Positions 6,074 to 10,706 of a stretch of 10,706 bases of DNA are shown piece by piece. The stretch covers positions 1 to 10,706 of the forward strand of contig CAUCOL010000024.1 in the NCBI GenBank assembly GCA_958444395.1, written 5' to 3'. Under the pieces are notes generated by a model. The model did not search any database, was not told the origin of the DNA, and worked only from the letters and a program-made list of their open reading frames with translations. Position numbers and translations under genes: made by a program. Source of the DNA: an uncultured Lachnospiraceae bacterium. Lineage in GTDB: Bacteria; Bacillota; Clostridia; Lachnospirales; Lachnospiraceae. Numbering within the stretch: position 1 is the first letter of the stretch; every line of letters begins with the position of its first letter.

Positions 6074-6736
6074 ATGGAAAGACAATGGGACATGCAGGAA
6101 GTGTCAGACGGGAAGAGATACAGTGCAAATGATATGGTACGGCTGGGATGCCAGGATTGTTCCGGGTGTTCTGCATGCTGCCGGGACATGGGGCAGTCGA
6201 TCGTGCTGGATCCCTATGATATTTACCAATTGGAAGGAACTCTTGGCTGGAGCTTTGAACAGATGCTGGCGAAGTGTCTGGAACTGAATGTAGTAGATGG
6301 GATCATTCTGCCAAATCTGCAGATGAAAGCAGGCAGAGAGCATTGCTTCTTTCTGAATACGGAGGGACGGTGTACGATCCATGAAAGCAGACCGGGTTTT
6401 TGCCGTTTATTTCCGCTGGGGCGTATCTATGAGAATGGCAGCTTTGATTATTTCCTGCAGGTACATGAGTGTAAGAAGACAAATCGTTCCAAAGTAAAGA
6501 TCAATAAATGGCTGGGAATACCGGATCTGAAAGCTTATGAGGCATTTATCAGCCGCTGGCATTATTATCTGAAAGATCTGCAGAAAGAGATTCGGACATG
6601 CGGGGATCCGCAGCGTGTGAAAGCAATCAGCATGCAGGTATTACAGACATTTTATGTACTGCCATACGACCTTTCCACCTCTTTCTATATGCAATTTGAC
6701 GAGCGGTTGTATAATAAAAGTGAGCCTTCTGGGTAG
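6074..6736 (+). CDS. YkgJ-type cysteine cluster protein
   Basis: The 220-residue protein shows the metal-binding pattern of the YkgJ family (PF03692-like): C26-x2-C29-x2-C32-x2-C35-C36, then C91, C100 followed by TIH (101-103), and the diagnostic ESRPGFCRLFP at 104-114, with C133 further on. The family is assumed to bind zinc or an iron-sulfur cluster; the reaction is unknown. The C-terminal third is helical with conserved-looking aromatic residues and no motif I can name. ATG 6074 has an aaagga sequence about eight bases upstream. It follows the DUF3795 gene in the same direction, and a HAD phosphatase gene follows 44 bases after its stop. No membrane segment is present. Confidence 0.85.
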   Translation: MERQWDMQEVSDGKRYSANDMVRLGCQDCSGCSACCRDMGQSIVLDPYDIYQLEGTLGWSFEQMLAKCLELNVVDGIILPNLQMKAGREHCFFLNTEGRCTIHESRPGFCRLFPLGRIYENGSFDYFLQVHECKKTNRSKVKINKWLGIPDLKAYEAFISRWHYYLKDLQKEIRTCGDPQRVKAISMQVLQTFYVLPYDLSTSFYMQFDERLYNKSEPSG

Positions 6737-6754
6737 TCATGCATAGAAGGCTTA
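6721..6754 (+). other. Hairpin across the YkgJ stop codon
   Basis: agccttct (6723-6730) and agaaggct (6745-6752) are perfect reverse complements around a 14-base loop that contains the stop codon; t/a and g.t pairs can extend the stem. No T tract follows, so it is not a standard terminator. It could stabilise the upstream message or tune expression of the phosphatase gene. Confidence 0.45.
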
Positions 6755-6780
6755 AATAGAGAAAGAGAGGAAGAGAGAAG

Positions 6781-7443
6781 ATGTACAATACTGTTATTTT
6801 CGATTTGGATGGAACTCTGTTAAATACATTGGAGGATCTGACAGACAGTGTGAATTATACGATGCAAAAGCATGGACTTGCACCAAAAACGATCGAGCAG
6901 GTACGCTGCTATGTAGGAAATGGCATCCGTAAGCTGATCGAGCGTTGCATACCGGAGGGAGCAAAGAATCCTGATTATGAGACGATTTTTGAGACTTTCC
7001 GCAACTATTATACAGACCATTGCCGCATTAAGACACAGCCGTATGATGGCATTCCGGAGCTGCTAAAGACGTTGTCCGGTCAGGGGATCAAGCTGGCGAT
7101 CGTATCGAATAAGAATGATACAGCTGTAGAAGAACTGAACGAGATCTTCTTTAAAGAATATATATCCGTAGCCATCGGTCAGAATGACCAGATTCGTCCA
7201 AAGCCGGCACCCGATACGGTAGATATGGCATTGAAGCGGTTGGGCAGCCGACGGGAAGAGTCTTTATATGTAGGAGATTCGGACGTTGATAAGGCAACAG
7301 CAGATAATTCCGGCATGGACTGCGTATCTGTGACCTGGGGATTTCGGGACAGAGCCTTATTGGAGTCTCTGAAACCGATGGCGATCATTGACCGCCCGGA
7401 GGAATTAACTGCTTACGTCATCAGATCTCAATCTCAAAACTGA
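6781..7443 (+). CDS. HAD-family phosphatase, phosphoglycolate phosphatase-like
   Basis: The 220-residue protein has all four haloacid dehalogenase motifs: DLDGTLLNT with nucleophile Asp8 and Asp10, Ser109 in IVSNK, Lys141 in RPKPAPD, and GDSDVD with Asp166 and Asp170. A helical cap insertion follows motif I (about residues 17-85). Length, cap type and the YVGNGIRKLIER region fit the Gph/PgmB group, whose members remove phosphate from small metabolites such as 2-phosphoglycolate; the substrate cannot be fixed here. ATG 6781 has a purine-rich gagagg upstream. The final codons overlap the convergent histidine kinase gene by 23 bases. Confidence 0.88.
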   Translation: MYNTVIFDLDGTLLNTLEDLTDSVNYTMQKHGLAPKTIEQVRCYVGNGIRKLIERCIPEGAKNPDYETIFETFRNYYTDHCRIKTQPYDGIPELLKTLSGQGIKLAIVSNKNDTAVEELNEIFFKEYISVAIGQNDQIRPKPAPDTVDMALKRLGSRREESLYVGDSDVDKATADNSGMDCVSVTWGFRDRALLESLKPMAIIDRPEELTAYVIRSQSQN

Positions 7444-8725
7444 TATAGGTCTGACCGGATCCCGGAACCGGCTGGGAATTGCTCATAGTCAGTGTACCGT
7501 GGTATTTATTGACAAGACTTTTCAGAATCGGAAGTCCCAGTCCGTGCCCGTTTTTATTCGCCTTGCTGGTAATATGCGGCGTAAAGATCGTATGCAGAAA
7601 GGCATCGGTAACGACAGGACCGGGATTTTCCACACACAGATAGAACTTCGTATCAGAGGCTTCTGGCCTGCCGATCGTGACATAGATTGTGTCACCGGGG
7701 GCAGAGGCCTCTAGTGCATTATCCAGAAGAATACCGGTCAGATCGACGATCTCTGTATCATTACAGCAGCTCTGGTAATGATAATCATTGACCAGAACCG
7801 TTATTTTTTGATCTGCCTGTTTGGCTTCCTGACATTTGCAATAAAGTAGACCAGCGAGTAGTTTATTTGTCAGATGCAGAAAAGCATAGGCTTCGTGATC
7901 CTGTTCGGAAGGAACGGTACGGAAGGCATTTAACGCGGCACACAGGCTGTTATAATCGGTGTGCAGGTCGGTCAGATGAACGATGGAAGCAATCTTATTA
8001 TTATATAAGTGCTGCTGCTTCTGAATGCTCTGGATCATTTCATCCAGGATCGGCAGATAGGTTTCGTAATCGCGGATTGCCTGGCGGCGTTTCTGGGCTT
8101 CCAGTGCGTGATATAAGGCGATCGCCATACTGAGGATCAGGATCAGGATCGTCACACCGGTTGAGACCAGAAGTCCCAGCTTTAACTGTGTATTGGTCAA
8201 CGATATGCAGGAAAGGAGGAGCAGAATGCCGATAAAGCCCAGTGTCGTTGAATAAGAAAACTGTGCCAGCCACTGCATCCATGCGTGCCAGGGGAGAAAA
8301 TGCAGGATCGGGATCAACGGAATAACAGATCCGACGATCACAAAAATTGTACCAGGATCGGAAGCATTGTTTATGTCCATGCTTCGGTGTGCCAGGGTCA
8401 GCAGAAGCATCATCAATACCTGACACAGACTGGCTGTGATGTAGCCACAGAAGATATAGTGCAGTGACTGATTGAGTCCCTGTCCGGTATTTACATACAT
8501 AAAGGCGATGTAGAGCAGGATCGAAAGCAGTGTTCCCAGAATGATCCAGTTATTGTCATAGAGCTGGATCAGTGACATGCTTCCGGAGAAGAGCAGATAG
8601 CTGATCAGCAGCAGCGGAATGTGCAGATGCTTCCGGCGATGACGGATGCCGCCTGCCAGATACAGCATACAGCCCAGATAGGCGGCATTTTGAAATAAAG
8701 GAACCAGTACAGATAACATATTCAT
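7421..8725 (-). CDS. AgrC-like sensor histidine kinase (GHKL ATPase)
   Basis: The start is placed at ATG 8725 (434 residues): AGAAAGGA (8746-8739) lies 13 bases upstream, and the longer open frame to 8872 only overlaps the regulator gene. Residues 1-205 contain about six or seven hydrophobic membrane segments, as in AgrC and related peptide-sensing kinases. A short helical dimerisation segment follows, with QKQQHLYNNKI at 235-245; His239 is the likely phosphoacceptor. The usual acidic residue after the His (H-D/E-Y/F-x-N) is Leu here. The ATPase domain has an N box, DNALEA (335-340), and a G box, GHGLGLPI (393-400). It follows the LytTR regulator gene by 20 bases and is surely co-transcribed with it. 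No AgrB or AgrD gene is visible, so the signal is unknown. Confidence 0.88.
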   Translation of the reverse strand: MNMLSVLVPLFQNAAYLGCMLYLAGGIRHRRKHLHIPLLLISYLLFSGSMSLIQLYDNNWIILGTLLSILLYIAFMYVNTGQGLNQSLHYIFCGYITASLCQVLMMLLLTLAHRSMDINNASDPGTIFVIVGSVIPLIPILHFLPWHAWMQWLAQFSYSTTLGFIGILLLLSCISLTNTQLKLGLLVSTGVTILILILSMAIALYHALEAQKRRQAIRDYETYLPILDEMIQSIQKQQHLYNNKIASIVHLTDLHTDYNSLCAALNAFRTVPSEQDHEAYAFLHLTNKLLAGLLYCKCQEAKQADQKITVLVNDYHYQSCCNDTEIVDLTGILLDNALEASAPGDTIYVTIGRPEASDTKFYLCVENPGPVVTDAFLHTIFTPHITSKANKNGHGLGLPILKSLVNKYHGTLTMSNSQPVPGSGQTYISFEIEI

Positions 8726-8745
8726 TTGTAATAAACTATCCTTTC

Positions 8746-9435
8746 TTACATGGTATAATGAAAGTTTTTCCCGTAGGGAATCTCTTCGTCTACATCCTGT
8801 ATGCGCAGAAGGTTCTGCTGGTAATTGACGGATTCCACATAATCCTGATTGATAATAAAAGATTTGTGACAACGGGCAAATTGACCCGGCAGCAGCTCGG
8901 TCAGAGCCTTCATACTATACTGGCGGGAACAGATCTCGCCCTGCCTGGTCATAAAATGCATCACACGTCCAAAGGACTGGATATAATACAGGTCTGCATA
9001 GCGGATCTTGGTGTAGACACCGTGCATGGTCTTTAAACGTATAAAATCCTCCAGATCAAATAGTTTATCCAGCTGGAAGAAGACTTCGTCCTGTCGGAAA
9101 GGCTTTAGCAGATACGCATAGCAATGCAGAGTGTTCAATGCCTCATAGATGTATTCCGGAAAACTCGTCGTGAATATGACCGGAGTATGCTTATAGATCG
9201 GAATTTTGGACAGATACTGTGCAAAACGCAGACCACTGATATCGTCAGCATGGCCGCTTAAAGCGATATCCAGAAAAAACAGACGGAAGCGGTGGTCTCC
9301 TTCGACCAGCTGATGGGCTTCCTCCAGTGTATGTGCTACAGATACCTCCAGCTTATCAGAATAGGTATGCAGCATCTGAACCAGCGCATCAGAATACAGG
9401 GTCATATCTTCTAAAATCATAATAGAAATACTCAT
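8746..9435 (-). CDS. LytTR-family response regulator (AgrA/VirR-like)
   Basis: The 229-residue protein has an N-terminal receiver domain: acidic pair Glu9-Asp10, phosphoacceptor Asp56 in FFLDIALS, Thr89-Thr90 in IFTTS, and Lys111 in LLKPF. A LytTR DNA-binding domain follows (about 130-229) with the usual pattern, including YIQSFGRVMHF, FARCHKSFIIN (186-196) and the C-terminal IPYGKNF. Such regulators bind short direct repeats upstream of target promoters and are controlled by the paired kinase, whose gene follows on the same strand. ATG 9435 has an AGGA about 11 bases upstream. No convincing promoter is visible on the minus strand between 9436 and 9560. Confidence 0.9.
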   Translation of the reverse strand: MSISIMILEDMTLYSDALVQMLHTYSDKLEVSVAHTLEEAHQLVEGDHRFRLFFLDIALSGHADDISGLRFAQYLSKIPIYKHTPVIFTTSFPEYIYEALNTLHCYAYLLKPFRQDEVFFQLDKLFDLEDFIRLKTMHGVYTKIRYADLYYIQSFGRVMHFMTRQGEICSRQYSMKALTELLPGQFARCHKSFIINQDYVESVNYQQNLLRIQDVDEEIPYGKNFHYTM

Positions 9436-9764
9436 GATAATAAAAATCCTTTTTCTAATAGTATTGATCGTATTGCTATAGAAAGTCTATTATCGTACAG
9501 CTTATATTTGCATTGTACACTATTTATGTGAAAATTTCATTACCAAAATCATCCCTTTTATGCCAAATTGTAGAAAAAGAGCGAAGAATGTGCTATCGTG
9601 GCATATATAGAGCGGTGGGTTTGTTGTTCGCGCAATGTATAAAGGAAACGGAGTAGACTGAACGTACGGAAAAGGGAGAGCATGTGTTTCAGAGATGAAA
9701 TGCATGTTCTTCTTTTTTTCGTGCATAATAAAACCATAGTCTGCAGAAAGGTATGGTACATGTG
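9436..9764. other. Intergenic region between divergent genes
   Basis: This 329-bp gap separates the minus-strand regulator gene from the plus-strand permease gene. A possible plus-strand promoter is TTGATC (9464-9469) and TATTAT (9488-9493) with an 18-base spacer. A short inverted repeat, tatgcca (9559-9565) with tggcata (9599-9605), and a 22-codon open frame (9588-9656) without a good ribosome binding site lie in the middle. The main feature is the long hairpin listed next. The minus strand has open frames here, but none has a ribosome binding site or the look of a peptide precursor. Confidence 0.4.
9668..9719 (+). terminator. Orphan long terminator-like hairpin
   Basis: gagcatgtgtttca (9678-9691) pairs with tgaaatgcatgttc (9696-9709) over 14 positions with three G.U pairs around a GAGA tetraloop, and the stem can extend to about 24 pairs because the upstream purine tract faces the T tract. 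A T-rich run (9710-9719) follows. No protein gene precedes it on this strand, so it would end a small RNA or attenuate the permease transcript that follows. Confidence 0.65.
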
Positions 9765-10706
9765 ATGAAATCTTCCCATAGAGCTTCTTTTTTTCAGGTA
9801 CATCCCTTGTTGTTCCGGATCCTGGTGCTGTTTTTGATCTGTCTGGGGGTATTTTTGAGTTTTCGATTCCTACTGCCCCTGGTATTTCCGTTCATACTGG
9901 CATATCTGTTCATGCGCCTGCTGCTACCTGTTGTTTTCTTCTTAAAATCCAAATGGCATTTTCCGGGCTGGCTGGCATATTCGTTTACATTGTTCTTATT
10001 CTGGATTGGTACGGCGGCAGTCAGCTTCTTGTTATTAAAACAGTTATTTCATCAGGGGCGGTTATTAGCTATGAACATACCGGCGTATTGCCGGATGCTG
10101 GAACAGACCGTATCGCATCATGCCGTTTCTTTCTGCTGCACACTGGATGATCTGTTTTCTGTCCGGGCAGGCAGTTCGATGGCTTTTCTGACCGATCGCT
10201 GGGGACAGTTTTCAACGATGTGCAGAGAGTTTTTCTCCGATCATACCACTGCCTTTTTGTCCGGTTGTGTGACTGGAGCGGCACAGTTTTGTGCCGTGTT
10301 TCTTGTCTTTTTTATTTCGATGGTGACGTTATGCAAGGATCTGCCGGTGATCCATGATGCCTATAATCACAGCCGTTTCTATCCGGTTTTTCACCGGATC
10401 GCACTGACATTGAAAAAATCAGGGCTGGCATATCTGAAAACAGAAACCATTATTTTTATCGTGCTTTGGGTTGTGTGCAGTGTTGGACTGACAATTCTTC
10501 ATAATCCCTACAGTATTCTGGTGGGGTTCCTGATCTCGTTATTAGATGCCTTTCCGGTGATTGGGTGTGGTATGGTGCTGGGACCGTGGACGGTGGTCGT
10601 ATTTTTCCGTGGACAATATGCAGCGGCATCGGTGCTGCTGGTCACACTGATCGCATGCATCCTGTTGCGGGAACTGCTGGAATCCCGTCTGATGGGGAGC
10701 CAGATG
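9765..10706 (+). CDS. AI-2E/YtvI family permease, 3' end outside window
   Basis: The frame stays open from 9765 to the window end, giving 314 residues. It contains several hydrophobic segments (about residues 14-60, 66-90, 175-190, 228-245, 250-275 and 280-300). The ending LLDAFPVIGCGMVLGPW, then RELLESRLMGSQM, matches the conserved C-terminal region of the AI-2E transporter family (PF01594), most like the sporulation protein YtvI. Related proteins move small solutes or ions; the role in sporulation membranes is not known in detail. About 35-50 residues are probably missing at the end. The start is uncertain: agaaagg (9745-9751) is 13 bases before ATG 9765, ten before in-frame GTG 9762 and one before in-frame ATG 9753. 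It diverges from the regulator gene. Confidence 0.8.
   Translation, partial: MKSSHRASFFQVHPLLFRILVLFLICLGVFLSFRFLLPLVFPFILAYLFMRLLLPVVFFLKSKWHFPGWLAYSFTLFLFWIGTAAVSFLLLKQLFHQGRLLAMNIPAYCRMLEQTVSHHAVSFCCTLDDLFSVRAGSSMAFLTDRWGQFSTMCREFFSDHTTAFLSGCVTGAAQFCAVFLVFFISMVTLCKDLPVIHDAYNHSRFYPVFHRIALTLKKSGLAYLKTETIIFIVLWVVCSVGLTILHNPYSILVGFLISLLDAFPVIGCGMVLGPWTVVVFFRGQYAAASVLLVTLIACILLRELLESRLMGSQM

Noticed and set aside
7440..7520. GC-rich inverted fragments (ccgg repeats) as a terminator between convergent genes
   Set aside because: They lie inside the kinase coding sequence, give only short stems and lack T tracts.
9588..9656. 22-codon open frame as a leader peptide
   Set aside because: No convincing ribosome binding site and no run of one regulatory codon; kept only as a remark in the gap description.
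9520..9803. Minus-strand frames of 68 and 81 codons as possible AgrD-like peptide genes
   Set aside because: No amphipathic leader, no cysteine or serine ring core followed by an acidic tail, and no AgrB; they overlap the plus-strand terminator hairpin and the permease start.

Overview
The window looks like chromosomal DNA from a gut Clostridia bacterium, most likely a Lachnospiraceae member. Reasons: moderate-to-low GC, Gram-positive type ribosome binding sites, many proteins of styles common in that family (DUF3795, YkgJ-type cysteine cluster, LytTR regulator with AgrC-like kinase, DUF4143 ATPase, YtvI-like sporulation permease), and sigma-A type promoters. The genus cannot be fixed from the sequence alone.

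Layout. 1-844: 3' part of a hypothetical protein with a PepSY-like segment. 845-1408: a promoter with overlapping dyads, a predicted RNA pseudoknot in the leader, and a small secreted SH3-domain protein. 1443-2963: a stand-alone adenylate-forming (AMP-binding) enzyme ending in a strong terminator; it lacks the C-terminal catalytic lysine. 3109-4731: an ATPase gene (AAA_14/DUF4143) set in a family of non-coding repeats, with one 76-bp copy before it, a matching copy after it, a shorter copy forming its 5' leader and a diverged copy holding its -35 box. 4785-5147: a perfect 25-bp palindrome before a pyridoxamine-phosphate-oxidase-like gene that seems to have lost about 45 internal codons in frame. 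5212-7443: a strong promoter followed by three genes in one direction: a Cys-rich tandem DUF3795 protein, a YkgJ-type cysteine-cluster protein and a HAD phosphatase. 9435-7421 (minus strand): a LytTR response regulator and an AgrC-like histidine kinase, whose 3' end overlaps the phosphatase gene. 9436-9764: a gap with an orphan, very long terminator-like hairpin. 9765-10706: the 5' part of an AI-2E/YtvI family permease gene, running off the window.

How the genes may work together. The two cysteine-cluster proteins probably share a transcript and a metal-related role. The regulator/kinase pair is a typical peptide-sensing type signalling module, but no AgrB or AgrD gene is visible here. The strongest candidates for undescribed biology are the leader pseudoknot at 895-946, the repeat family around the ATPase gene, and the hidden transcript suggested by the orphan hairpin at 9668-9719. 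All are predictions from sequence reading only.
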